The notes beneath the pieces were generated by a model that saw only the letters and a program-made list of their open reading frames with translations, was not told where the DNA came from and ran no database searches. Positions 1 through 9,899 of a stretch of DNA of 64,000 nucleotides are shown piece by piece. Position 1 is the first letter of the stretch; the number at the start of each line of letters is the position of its first letter. The stretch covers positions 21,305,001-21,369,000 of the forward strand of contig NC_037094.1 of assembly GCF_002994745.2 (NCBI RefSeq), written 5' to 3'. This DNA is from Rosa chinensis. Its lineage: Eukaryota > Streptophyta > Magnoliopsida > Rosales > Rosaceae. The position numbers and the translations under genes are program-made.

Positions 1-337
1 ATATTATTTATTAAATATATACAAGTCTAATCCCCGCGGCATGTGAATGTAACAAGTAACTACTTCCATTAGATAAGATCGATCATCTGGAATTCTTGTT
101 AATATTTTAAGTTGTTAAATTATGGGGAGCTTTCAGCTGTTCAATTAATCGTGAAAAAGCAAATACATCAATTTCACGTTGTATTTCTCATCACATTATT
201 TAACCAAGAAGGATAAGAACTGATACGTATCAATCAAACTAACTTAATTAATTTAGTTAGCTAGCTGTTATATACTGTAACACCAAACTAACTTAATTAA
301 TCTCCAACGTTTTATGCATGTGCAATATATCATCACC

Positions 338-345
338 TATAAATA
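338..345 (+). promoter_or_regulatory. TATA box of phospholipase copy A
   Basis: TATAAATA lies about 115 bp before the ATG at 455. The same motif in the same context precedes copy B at 35472-35479, so the core promoter was duplicated with the gene. A leader of roughly 85 nt is inferred. Confidence 0.7.
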
Positions 346-454
346 CAAGAGCTTGGATGGGAGCAGAAGCACACACACATCAATATTAAAGATTTAGATA
401 ATCAACTTTCAGAAATACAATTAGCCCAAATACTTGAGCTAGCAAGCAAGAAAA

Positions 455-1839
455 ATGGCCGGAGGTATAGCAACAAGGTGGAGGGTTCTAAGCGGCGAAG
501 ACGAGTGGGAGGGTCTACTAGACCCTCTCGACATTGATCTCCGCCACTATGTCATTCACTACGGGGAAAGGGCGGGAGCCGTAGCCGTGGTGAACGAACC
601 AAAGTCGAAGAACTACCGACTTCCTCGATACTTAAAGGAACATTTGTTCTCAAAGGTGGGTTTGCAGAGTGGTAACCCATACAAGTACGTGGTGAAAGAA
701 TACTTGTATGCAGCAATCCATCTGCCATTATCGATCGGGAAATCAAACTTTCTCGGTTTTGTTGCGGTTACAACAGATGAAGGAGCCAAAGTGTTGGGAA
801 GGAGGGACGTTTTGATTTCTTGGAGAGGAACCCAGTTGGTACATGAGTGGCTTGTTGACGACGATATCGCTTTAGTTTCAGCTTCTGACATTCTGGGATC
901 GAATAACGGACTCGATCCTTTGGTGCACCAAGGTTGGCTGTCCTACTACACTAATAAGGACATTTTTTCCCCACACAATCAACTACGTAGTTGCAGAGAT
1001 CAGGTATTTCATGATTATATTTTTTATTCTCATTCTTTAAATTTTGAAAATTAAATTAACTTCAAAAAACACACTAATTGAGTTAATTTATCAATACATT
1101 AATCTCCAAAGTGTTATAGTATGTCAACTCCATGATCTGAGCCTCTCAAGAATTGATCGCAATATGATGAATTACGCTAGTTGATGACCAAATTCAATTG
1201 CTTTCTAATTCTCAGGTTCTAGCTGCACTTAAATCAGTACTAGAAGAATACAAGGATGAAGAAATCAGCATTACTGTCACTGGTCACAGCATGGGTGCTG
1301 CAATGGCAACGTTAAACGCAACCGATATTGTCTGTAACGGACACAACAAACCCACAGATCAATCGGACAAGCAGATTCCTGTGACAGCAATTGTGTTTGC
1401 CAGCCCCCGACTAGGCGATGAGGGATTCGAGAAGGTGTTTTCTGGTCTCGAAAACCTTCACGTCTTGCGTGTCACTAATGACCAAGATATTGTTCCTAAA
1501 TTACCATATTTGGATGGTAAATATGTTCATGTTGGAAAAGAGTTGAGAATCGACAGTCTCAAGTCGCCCTACTTGAAGGTTATCCCTGAATCAGATAAAG
1601 CAGGAAGGCTTGGCAGTTTGCACGATGTGGAGGTTTACTTGCATGGTGTTGCAGGGACACAGGGAATCGAAAATAACGATTTTAAATTGGAAGTGAATCG
1701 TGATCTCGCACTGGTAAACAAATATATTGATCTTCTGAAGGACGAACATAAGGTAGTTGGTAGCTGGTGGACTGAGAAGAACAAGTCTATGATTCAAATG
1801 GATGATGGCTCTTGGGTCTTGGATGATGGTGAGTCTTGA
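455..1839 (+). CDS. Phospholipase A1-II-like lipase, copy A (2 exons, 390 aa)
   Basis: Exons are 455-1003 and 1216-1839, joined in phase 0 (GATCAG|GTATTT and TTCTCAG|GTTCTA). The product is a class-3 alpha/beta-hydrolase of the plant PLA1-II group, enzymes that cleave the sn-1 acyl chain of glycerolipids. PLA1-II members lack the plastid transit peptide of PLA1-I, and none is visible here, so a cytosolic location is inferred. The nucleophile elbow GHSMG puts the catalytic serine near residue 208. The acid is probably in NDQDIVPKLP (about 272-274), and the histidine lies in the HDVEVYLHG segment (319 or 326). The N-terminal block with RWRVLSG and DLRHYVIHYGERA is typical of the group. A near-identical paralogue lies 35 kb downstream. 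No lesion is visible, so it is probably functional. Confidence 0.93.
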
Positions 1840-2324
1840 ATGAAGCCTAGCTAGCTAATCGGCTTTGAAGGAACAAGTAATATACAATTGCCTCTGGGTT
1901 GAATATGTGCAGTGTGGCAATATATATAAGGCCGCATTTAAATAAGAGCTCAGAAAAAGCTCCCTGTTTAGATCAGGGTTTTTCTTCCTCTGGTTTGGTG
2001 TTGGACTGTTGGGGTTCCCAAATCCCAACTGTTGTTTATCAGCTTTGTGTGACTGGGCTACATTATCATGTTGTTTCCATGGCTCCTGCCTCCGGCATAG
2101 CTTGTAGTCAAGTGTCTTTCATTTCAAATTTTCAATAAACTTCTCTTATTATATGATTTTTTTACAAGATTTTATTATATTGGTCAAAGCCGTTTGTCTT
2201 GATGAAAGTAGAAAAGATGGAATTTAAATAAAAATGTGGAATTCATAATTTCTAAACATGAATTATCTCATTTAAAATTCTAAACTTGGAACTTATACAT
2301 AGAAATAAAGGAAATTGGTGAGGG
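1840..2324 (+). other. 3' flank of phospholipase copy A (duplicated noncoding)
   Basis: AT-rich 3' untranslated and flanking sequence that aligns closely with 36970-37466 downstream of copy B, including the phrase TTGGACTGTTGGGGTTCCCA. A 79-aa reading frame here is not conserved as a gene. The homology with block B stops at AAAGGAAATTG, where this copy enters the LINE-like repeat and copy B enters unrelated sequence carrying the F-box gene. Confidence 0.7.
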
Positions 2325-2604
2325 TTTAGCTCCACAAAACTCGGAGTAAAACTTTGGGTCTCTTCCTTGCATTGGTTTCTCTCGTCCTGCGGCGCCCCAA
2401 TGTTGACGACGGTTCTCTGCCTAGTCAGAGTATGGTGGTTGCAACCAGGCGGGGATGTAGGTGCCTTGGGCGTGGAGTCGTACGTGATCTCCTTTACTTC
2501 TGATTAGCGACGGCGGGGGTTCACGGACCACAATCCTTCTGCGATCAATCTTTTTTGGTGCCAGTATCAAGTTGTCTTGCTAGATGGTGGAGGTCTGCAG
2601 GAGG
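2325..2604 (+). mobile_element. LINE-like retroposon, 5' portion (block A copy)
   Basis: Starts TTTAGCTCCACAAAACTC and matches 39111-39364 and, for its last 60 bp, 43772-43835. The other half resumes at 17482, so this is one repeat split by a later 14.9-kb insertion. It has no reading frame of its own. The family is identified only through the A-rich tail of the other half. Confidence 0.6.
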
Positions 2605-4034
2605 TGACAGGACCCGCCTCAGATTTCACCATGAAATCCTAAGTGGCCCTGCGGGGCCCACCTTAGAAAAAATTCTTTCAAAAATTTGGCGGAACTTTCT
2701 ATAATAATGGACTTATCCAAAAACCTGTAGGAAGATAATTACACTTCTAAACAATCTGTCCTTATTCTCTTGGAGTCACCTTGCTCCCCGATACACAACA
2801 AACTCCACCACAACACAACTTAAGAACATGTAGCCACTAGGTTATCAGAGCAATCTAATATACAAGGTATACAAGAAAAGAAAATAGAAAGGTAAAGGAT
2901 CGATAAGTCCAACAATCGGAAGTAGTGACAGCTATGCCTCAACTCCATGTACGCCCGACCTCAACTAATCTAGCCTGCAAACTGGGCATTTAAAACCGAA
3001 AGGCCCAGGGAAAAAGAATTTAAAAACCGTTACAGTGAGTGGACGAAAAATAAGTAATCTTGAAGGAAAACAAATATAAGATTTAATGCTTTCCCAAATT
3101 ATTCTCTTAAAGACCAAGCATGCAGTAAAGTCTTGAAAATACTCTTAATCCTCCTCTTTACTGAAATCATGCACAATCACGAATTATAGAACATCTCGAA
3201 AACCGTCTCGAAATCTCATATCACAAGTACCTCAAACTTATTCAGAAATCTCGGAAATCTCGTAGTATACTAATCTCATAAAACTCTTGAAATCTTAATA
3301 AATACTCATAATGGAAAAATAGGCGATGACTAGAGGGAACTGCCGACTAGTCATCTCTTGTCACCCGGAGGGAACTGCCGATCAGGGACTCATCAGAGGG
3401 GATTGCCGACGGGACAAGGAAGTGATGGCTAGAGGGTACTGCCGACTAACCATAGATAGGTAGAGGGTACTGCAGACTAACTATCTCATGCCATCTGGAG
3501 GGGACTACCGACCAGATGACGCATCAGAGGGTACTGCTGACCGAAATATTCTGGAGGGTACTGCCGACCAGACTATTACATGTAGGGGACTGCCGACCAG
3601 GTAATGCATGCATGCGCTAACATAATTGCCTCCTCAAATAATTGAACTCAATCTCGAGAAATCGATCATACTCAAATACTTGAAAATTCTTAATGCTCAT
3701 AATATTTCCTCAATCAATCACTTTTCGAAAACCACTTCTCAATAATTCTCATAACTCCAAGGGAACTCAATATTAATTCCGTAAAACCTCAATAAATCAT
3801 CGGAAGCATATTTCAATAAAAGATTAAATACTTGTTACTCCTCAAACTTTTGCCTGAAAAACGGTTTAGTCCATCGCCTTTCAAATTAAACTGGATAGTC
3901 CTTATTCTCTATAATTCTCACACAACAGGTCCAAAACATGTCTAAAATGACTATTCTGCCCCTAAGATCCTTTTTATATTTTTTTCTCTTTTTTTTTTTT
4001 AATTTCTCTCTATTTTTTTATTTATTTTTTCTGC
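2605..4034 (+). mobile_element. Left arm of a TG...CA element inserted in the LINE-like repeat
   Basis: Begins TGACAGGACCCGCC directly after GGAGG. The matching right end is ...GTAACA at 17481 followed by GGAAG, which gives a 5-bp near-perfect target duplication. The uninterrupted LINE-like copy at 43830-43850 shows the pre-insertion sequence. The TG/CA ends and 5-bp duplication fit an LTR-type integrase. However, positions 3825-3975 recur inverted, not direct, at 15908-16052. The motif CAGTGAGTGGAC (3033-3044) also has an inverted partner near 16240. The arm has no coding potential. It may be a rearranged or composite LTR derivative. Confidence 0.5.
3325..3609 (+). repeat. Array of stem-loops with a conserved 13-nt loop
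   Basis: About nine units share a core close to AGGG(A/T)ACTGCCGA. In six of them the bases on both sides form a 7-9 bp stem, and the stem sequence differs from unit to unit: GATGACTAG/CTAGTCATC (perfect), ATGGCTAG/CTAACCAT, GATAGGTAG/CTAACTATC, CCATCTGG/CCAGATGA, ATATTCTGG/CCAGACTAT and ATTACATGT/CCAGGTAAT. The loop is constant and the arms co-vary, unlike an ordinary minisatellite. The array is absent from the related inverted arm at 15908-17481. Confidence 0.75.
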
Positions 4035-4548
4035 TGTACATACATGTACATTTGCAAGCATAATTAGCTATAATGAGCCAGACTCATGGTACCGCCAGGG
4101 GTATCAACGCCCACCATATAAGTGACTGGCGTAAAGACAGCTAGCCGGGTTACCGCCTGAGCCCCGGATCAACCCCAAAGCACCGCCGACGCGCCGCCAC
4201 GCGCCGTGTCAAGTTGGCATCAGAGGCTACTTAAACTGGGAACCGAAGCACATCAGTCCCACATCGAAAACAAGGAGAAGATCATCCTCTTCCTCACCTA
4301 TAAAAGGTCCTCTCATCTCTCCTCATTTATTACGCATTCAATACTTACCTACTGTTACTTTGTCAACATAAATACATTGACTAACTTAGGCATCGGAGAG
4401 TTGAAGACCGCCCAGCGCGGTCTCCCTCTGACGCCCATTGTATTTTACTTGACAGGTGACGGGAATCACTAACAGCAGAAGTATCGGTCCGCCCGCCGGA
4501 TCAGCGTTAACTAAAGTCCAGCTACCGCTAGACTTTTAGACATTAACA
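4035..4548 (+). repeat. 5' LTR of the Tat element
   Basis: 514 bp, TGT...ACA ends. TATAAAA at 4299-4305 is the likely U3 core promoter, giving an R region from about 4330. An 88-aa frame starting at 4206 is only LTR sequence and appears again in the 3' LTR. Confidence 0.95.
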
Positions 4549-4549
4549 T

Positions 4550-4584
4550 TGGCGCCGTCTGTGGGAATCGAACCCACGACCACG
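4550..4584 (+). other. Primer-binding site with extended tRNA-Lys-like complementarity
   Basis: TGGCGCCGTCTGTGGG follows one base after the LTR. Its reverse complement reads as the 3' end of a tRNA: variable-loop bases, a perfect five-pair T stem (GTGGG/CCCAC) with loop TTCGATT, acceptor strand AGACGGC, G discriminator and CCA. About 35 nt look tRNA-complementary, twice the usual 18. From memory the body resembles plant tRNA-Lys(UUU). That assignment needs a tRNA alignment. Confidence 0.75.
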
Positions 4585-5354
4585 TTCAAGAAGGTCACCA
4601 ACAACAAGGGATTTGATGACGCCACCCTGTGCCACTTGTTCAGCGAAACCCTGGATAGTGAGGCAATGAGTTGGTTTTTCGAGTGTCCGCCAGGGTCCAT
4701 CGGCTCATTCCAGGTGTTATCTCATGCTTTCCTCTCTCGATTCATCTTGTTGTCCGCCGGTCATCACAACACGAGCCAGTTGTTTGGCGTCCGGCAGGGA
4801 GGGGACGAATCATTGAAGGCATTCGTCACAAGATGGCGGGCAGCAGCATCTCAGTGCCGCGATCTCGACAAAACAATGGCTTCGGCGGCTTTCAAGCAGG
4901 GACTCCTCAAGGGACCATTCCTCTATCACCTCAACTACAATCATCCAAACGCGGCGTATGATCACCTTATGAGTGAGGCGGTCATTCATGCCCAGGCAGA
5001 GTTTATCACATATGGAGAAACCCCACCACCACCAGCAACACCAACAAAATCATCTCAACCCTCCTCCAGCCATCAGGAGACCACCAGCAAGGCCCCACTG
5101 CACAGCCAGCTGACAAGAAGAGGGAGTGGCAACAGGGCAGTTATCAAAGCAAGAGGCAGAAAGACAACCATTACAAGGGCAACCGCCCATCCCATGGGGA
5201 CAATCGCAACAAGCAGACGGAGTCCTCTCAGCGGTATGCGGTATTTACGGTCCTCACAGCCTCGTACGAGGAAATTTACAATCAGTGCAAGGATCGGATA
5301 CCACCGCCACCCTCACCGAAATTCCCCAAAAAGGGCAAGCCAAGAAACACCGGC
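4585..5354 (+). pseudogene. Truncated, frame-shifted gag of the Tat element
   Basis: The capsid-like retrotransposon gag core is readable (EAMSWFFECPPGSIGSF, then FLSRFILL and LKAFVTRWRAAASQC), open from the primer-binding site without an ATG. The N-terminal part that normally precedes this core is missing, so a deletion probably joined the leader to mid-gag. Near 5090-5125 the conserved reading switches frame: downstream gag, with EIYNQCKDRIPPPP, continues in the frame of the following ORF. The product cannot be a normal gag. Confidence 0.85.
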
Positions 5355-8204
5355 ATGTGGTGCAAATACCACGAGGACAGCGGTCACAATACCAACAGTT
5401 GCAACGCTCTCAAAACGGCCATTGAGACCTTGTACCGTGACGGCAAGATGGATCAATTCAAGGTGCGCCAACCGCCACCTGTAATTGCCAACATTGAGCC
5501 ACTAGGCCGCATCAACACCATCGATGGCGGGGCTCTAATCACCAACATGTCTCACAGGGCAAGAAAGCGTTACGCACGCGCAAATCACCCAAAGGATGTC
5601 TGTAACATCTGCTACGAGAGATCCGCCAAACTCCCAAAGTCTGGTTGGGAGCCCATCACCTTCTCAGAGGAGGAGGAGCGCGGAGCACATCTACCCCATG
5701 ACGACCCATTTCTGATCGATGCCATTCTCGACAGATGGTCAGTGGGAAGAATCCTGGTGGATAGCGGATCTGCTGTCAATGTCATATTCAGCGGTTGTTA
5801 CAGCAACCTTAAGCGGAACAAGAAACTACTACAAGACCATGAGCCATTGCTTAGCTTCTCCGGCGATATAACTCAACCGCTGGGTTCTGACTACATGCGG
5901 TTAACCATCGGCTCCAGTCCATGTATGGCGGAGGTACATACTGAATTTATAATTGTGGATTGTTTCAGTTCGTATAACGCCATCATAGGACGGCCGGCAC
6001 TCAACAAGCTCAAATGCATCATCGCCGGATACATGCTTCTCATGAAGTTCCCCACACCCAACGGCACGGGCTGTGTCAAGGGAAGTCAGCAATTGGCAAG
6101 AGAATGCTACTCAACCACCATTGCACGGTCAACCCGCCGCCACGAAATCTTAACGGTAGGAAATCAGGCACCGCCACCGGATATCTTCGAGGATCCTAGG
6201 GATGAGGAGAAGAAATATGTGAAGAAGGAACCGGTCAATCCAGAAACATCGTTGAAGGTCATCAGCATCTCCGACGAGCACCCAGAGCGGACAGTCCGCA
6301 TAGGAGCTCAGCTAGACCCAGAGGTGGCGGCAGAACTCACTCAATTCCTACGGGACAACGCCGCCGTCTTTGCATGGTCAAATGCAGACATGCCAGGTAT
6401 CTCTCCTGAAATCATCACACACAAGCTAACCATCAAGCCATCCTTCTATCCTATCAAGCAGAAGCGAAGGGCCTTTGACGAGGAGAAATACCGCGCCATA
6501 GGGGAGGAGGTCGCCAAGCTCCGGGGCATGGGATTCATCCACCAGGTAGTCTATCCCCAGTGGATCTCCAACCTGGTCATGGTCAAGAAACCTAGCGGCA
6601 AGTGGCGGATGTGTGTCGACTTCAAAAATCTCAATAAGGCGTGCCCAAAGGATAGTTTCCCTCTACCACGCATTGATCAGCTGGTTGACGCAACAGCCGG
6701 GCATGAACTCCTCAGCATGATGGACGCTTTCTCCGGCTACAATCAGATCAAGATGCATCCCAGCGATCAGGAGTGTACCACCTTCACCAACGACAAAGGC
6801 CTGTACTGCTACAACGTTATGCCTTTCGGTCTGAAGAACGCCGGTGCAACTTATCAGCGGTTGATGAATGCTATGTTCGCTGAACATTTGGGCAAGATAA
6901 TCGAAGTCTACGTGGACGACATGTTGGTCAAGAGTATAAAGGCCAGCGGACATGTGGCAAACCTCAAGATCATAGTTACCATCCTCCTGGCCTATGGCAT
7001 GCGCTTCAACCCAGAAAAATGCTTCTTTGGCGTCACCGCCAGCAAATTTCTGGGTTATATCGTCAGTGAACGAGGAATCGAGGCTAACCCGGACAAGGTA
7101 CAGGCCATACTCGACCTGGCGGACCCTGAGTATAAGGTACATGTCCAGTGCCTCCAAGGCAAGTTAACCGCCCTTTCTCGATTCATCTCCAGGCTCACTG
7201 ACAGGTGTGCCCCATTTTTCAAACTCCTCAAAACGACCCACAAGAAAGTCATCAACTGGAACCCAGAATGTCAGACTGCATTTCAGGGCTTGAAGGATTA
7301 CCTAGCGGAAGTCCCACTACTCTCTATCCCTGTGCAAGGAGAGACACTGTTCATATACCTAGCGGTATCGATATCGGCGGTGAGCTGCGCCATTGTCCGG
7401 CGGGAGGGACAGGACGAGCTCCCAGTTTTCTACGCCGGCAGAGGCATGAACGGGGCAGAAACAAGATATCCACCCTTGGAGCAGCTAGCTCTCGCACTCA
7501 TTGTTGCCGCCAGGCGCCTCCGCCAATATTTTCAAGCGCACACAATCCATGTGCTAACTAATCAACCGCTGAGACAGGTGATGCAGAACCTTGAACATTC
7601 AGGGCGCCTCAGCAAGTGGGCCATCGAGCTCAGTGAATTTGACATAGATTACAAGCCAAGAGCCGCCATGAAGGCCCAGGCAGTAGCGGACTTCATCGCT
7701 GAACTTACCGAGCGTCAGCCAGAACCCAGTACTCAAACAAAGTCCGCAACAGAAATAGTAGCCAGTGCAGAAACAACTCCCCCACAGTCAGATTGGAACC
7801 TCCACGTGGACGGATCCACCTGCGCCAAGGCCAGCGGCGCCGGAGTCATCTTAACCGGACCCGGGGGACTGAACGCAGAGTACGCGTTGAAATTCAACTT
7901 CAAAGCTTCAAACAATATGGCGGAGTACGAGGCGCTCATAGCCGGTCTACTCCTCGCCATCGACTCCGGAGCTGACAACGTCAACATATTCAGCGACTCC
8001 CAACTAGTCGTCAATCAGGTCAACGACAGCTTCCAAGCCAAGGACCAGCAGCTAGCGGCATATTTGGGGTACGTAAAAACGTTGCTAAAGAAATTCAAAT
8101 TTCACACAATCACACAAATCCCCAGGGAAAAGAACGCCAAGGATGATTCACTGGACCGCCCAACCGCATCAGAGTCCAGCGGACACAAGGGTGGAGTATC
8201 TTGA
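5355..8204 (+). CDS. Tat gag end, protease, reverse transcriptase, dual RNase H (open, cut off before integrase)
   Basis: 949-aa open frame. Residues 2-17 hold a zinc-knuckle variant (Cys3, His6, His11, Cys16) that is the end of gag. An aspartic protease follows with VDSGS at 135-139 and IIGRPAL near 210. Reverse transcriptase spans about 350-600, with MCVDFKNLN at 419-427 and YVDD at 519-522. RNase H is about 650-770. A second, archaeal-type RNase H-like domain (LHVDGSTCAKASGAGVIL) runs about 795-930. Proteins of this type copy the element's RNA into DNA. The frame ends in a stop at 8204 because of a single-base-type frameshift around 8165-8190, just after the second RNase H. The integrase lies in the next frame, so a full polyprotein is not made. 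Confidence 0.92.
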   Translation: MWCKYHEDSGHNTNSCNALKTAIETLYRDGKMDQFKVRQPPPVIANIEPLGRINTIDGGALITNMSHRARKRYARANHPKDVCNICYERSAKLPKSGWEPITFSEEEERGAHLPHDDPFLIDAILDRWSVGRILVDSGSAVNVIFSGCYSNLKRNKKLLQDHEPLLSFSGDITQPLGSDYMRLTIGSSPCMAEVHTEFIIVDCFSSYNAIIGRPALNKLKCIIAGYMLLMKFPTPNGTGCVKGSQQLARECYSTTIARSTRRHEILTVGNQAPPPDIFEDPRDEEKKYVKKEPVNPETSLKVISISDEHPERTVRIGAQLDPEVAAELTQFLRDNAAVFAWSNADMPGISPEIITHKLTIKPSFYPIKQKRRAFDEEKYRAIGEEVAKLRGMGFIHQVVYPQWISNLVMVKKPSGKWRMCVDFKNLNKACPKDSFPLPRIDQLVDATAGHELLSMMDAFSGYNQIKMHPSDQECTTFTNDKGLYCYNVMPFGLKNAGATYQRLMNAMFAEHLGKIIEVYVDDMLVKSIKASGHVANLKIIVTILLAYGMRFNPEKCFFGVTASKFLGYIVSERGIEANPDKVQAILDLADPEYKVHVQCLQGKLTALSRFISRLTDRCAPFFKLLKTTHKKVINWNPECQTAFQGLKDYLAEVPLLSIPVQGETLFIYLAVSISAVSCAIVRREGQDELPVFYAGRGMNGAETRYPPLEQLALALIVAARRLRQYFQAHTIHVLTNQPLRQVMQNLEHSGRLSKWAIELSEFDIDYKPRAAMKAQAVADFIAELTERQPEPSTQTKSATEIVASAETTPPQSDWNLHVDGSTCAKASGAGVILTGPGGLNAEYALKFNFKASNNMAEYEALIAGLLLAIDSGADNVNIFSDSQLVVNQVNDSFQAKDQQLAAYLGYVKTLLKKFKFHTITQIPREKNAKDDSLDRPTASESSGHKGGVS

Positions 8205-9483
8205 CAAGCCAAGTATCACAAAGACCCTGGCGGAAATCTTCAACGTTCAGGTCAACCCCAGCTGGATGGACGAGATCATTACATATAAACGCAACGGAAC
8301 GTTGCCAGAAGACAAGGTACAGGCAAGACAGCTCCAGCGAAGAGCAACCCGCTACAACATCCAGCACGGCAAGCTCTACCGCCAGGGGTTCACCCATCCT
8401 AACCTCCGCTGTCTAACCCCAGAGGAAGGAAGGGTTGTCCTAGCGGAAATCCATGGCGGGGAATGCGGAAACCACTCGGGCGCCAGATCCCTGGCCAACC
8501 GCACAATGCGACAAGGATACTTCTGGCCCACACTTGGTGATGACGCCCGGCAGATTTCGAGGTCTTGCCACAAATGCCAACAGTTTGCAGATCTCCCACA
8601 CGCACCAGCGGAACCACTGTCAATCATCGTGGGCCCATGGATTCATTCCACGTGGGGCCTTGATCTGATGGGAAAATTCCAAACTGCCAAGGGTCAATTC
8701 AAATACATCATTGTTGCCATCGATTACAACAGCAAGTGGATAGAGGCAGAGCCACTGACGGCAATAACTACCGCCAAGGTAATTCGCTTCCTTTGGAAGA
8801 ATATCTACTGCCGTTACGGTGTCCCACACACAATCATTACAGACAACGGCACACAGTTCAACAATGACGAGCTCATCTCCTTCACCACCAACTTAGGCAC
8901 CAAGTTGAGGTTTGCATCTGTCGCCCACCCCCAGACCAACGGCCAAGTCGAAGCGGCAAATAAGATAATCAAAAAGTTGTTAAAAAAGAAGCTCGACAAC
9001 GCCAAGGGTTTATGGGCGGAAAAGCTCCCAGAGGTTCTGTGGGCCATACGAACAACTCCAACCTCCGCCACCGGAGAAACTCCTTTTTGTATGATGTTCG
9101 GCACAGAGGCTGTCTTACCCATTGAAGTTACTCAACCTACCGCTAGAGTCGAAGGCTACTGCCCAGAGAACAACAGCGCTGGCGTCAACTTGGACAACGA
9201 CCTCCTGGAAGAGAAAAGACGCAAGGCCCACTTACACAATCTACAAAACAAACAACGGGTATCACGTTTCTACAACGCCAGAGTCAAGGCCCGGAACCTC
9301 CAGCTGGGGGACTCGGTCATGAAGGAAGTCATTCCGCCGCCGACTAAACTCCGCCCAACTTGGGAAGGCCCGTACAAAATTGTGGAAGTCGTTAGCCCAG
9401 GCACCTTCTACTTAATGGACAAGGACGGCGTCACATCGGCCCGCCCTTGGAATACTGAACACCTTCGGTATTACTACAAATAG
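8143..9483 (+). CDS. Tat integrase (frame-shifted from pol)
   Basis: Open frame of 446 codons, of which roughly the last 425 are integrase. The HHCC zinc domain is present (HGGECGNHSG, then CHKCQQ). The D,D-35-E core follows as GLDLMG, TDNGTQF and NGQVEAANK, then a C-terminal part with GDSVMKEV and WEGPYKIVEV. No chromodomain is visible, which fits the non-chromoviral Tat group. The apparent ATG at 8143 lies in RNase H sequence read in the wrong frame, so it is not a natural start. Normal family members make this as the end of the gag-pol polyprotein. Here it is separated by the lesion near 8165-8190. Confidence 0.9.
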   Translation: MIHWTAQPHQSPADTRVEYLDKPSITKTLAEIFNVQVNPSWMDEIITYKRNGTLPEDKVQARQLQRRATRYNIQHGKLYRQGFTHPNLRCLTPEEGRVVLAEIHGGECGNHSGARSLANRTMRQGYFWPTLGDDARQISRSCHKCQQFADLPHAPAEPLSIIVGPWIHSTWGLDLMGKFQTAKGQFKYIIVAIDYNSKWIEAEPLTAITTAKVIRFLWKNIYCRYGVPHTIITDNGTQFNNDELISFTTNLGTKLRFASVAHPQTNGQVEAANKIIKKLLKKKLDNAKGLWAEKLPEVLWAIRTTPTSATGETPFCMMFGTEAVLPIEVTQPTARVEGYCPENNSAGVNLDNDLLEEKRRKAHLHNLQNKQRVSRFYNARVKARNLQLGDSVMKEVIPPPTKLRPTWEGPYKIVEVVSPGTFYLMDKDGVTSARPWNTEHLRYYYK

Positions 9484-9899
9484 TCAGAACCCTACCCAGG
9501 AGAGCATCTTGACTTAGCTAATTATTTTGTTCAAATATTTAGCTAAGGGAAGCTACCCAACGGGTACTACCCCGCTTTTGTACACTGATCAGTCAGCTAT
9601 CAATGAAACGAGGAATTATTCAAACCATTGTTACCAAGTCTAGCACTGAGGGCAACTGGCAACGCCAGCAATCGTCGGCGGACCTCGTCCGCTACGAGGT
9701 GCACTTGGACCAATCTTAATTCCTTTAATGTTCCATTGATCGACAAAAGAAAAATATAACTCAAAAACACTACACATACATCATGGCAAACCAAGTCAGA
9801 AATTTATGTTACGCCCCAAAATTCTTTACAAACTGATGCGCCTCAGCGGCTACAAACAAAAAGGGGAAAGCAGGAAAAAAACTAGGGTCTCGGATAGCT
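9484..9899. other. Spacer between integrase and the antisense gene
   Basis: Noncoding region where sense pol and the antisense gene converge tail to tail. It should hold the antisense 3' end, but I see no certain polyadenylation signal for it. No other feature is seen. Confidence 0.5.

Noticed and set aside
3325..3609. CRISPR array
   Set aside because: The repeats are short, the spacers are the paired arms of hairpins, the genome is eukaryotic and no cas gene is present.
4206..4472. 88-aa open frame, repeated at 14653-14919
   Set aside because: It lies wholly in the LTRs, crosses the TATA box and has no protein motif; its repetition only reflects the two LTR copies.
4550..4584. Remnant of a tRNA gene
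   Set aside because: It starts at the LTR border in the position of the primer site and is only a complement of the tRNA 3' half, so a primer-binding site explains it better.
6663..7157. 164-aa minus-strand frame inside reverse transcriptase
   Set aside because: A shadow of the well-supported reverse transcriptase frame on the plus strand; the same holds for most minus frames between 5.8 and 9.2 kb.
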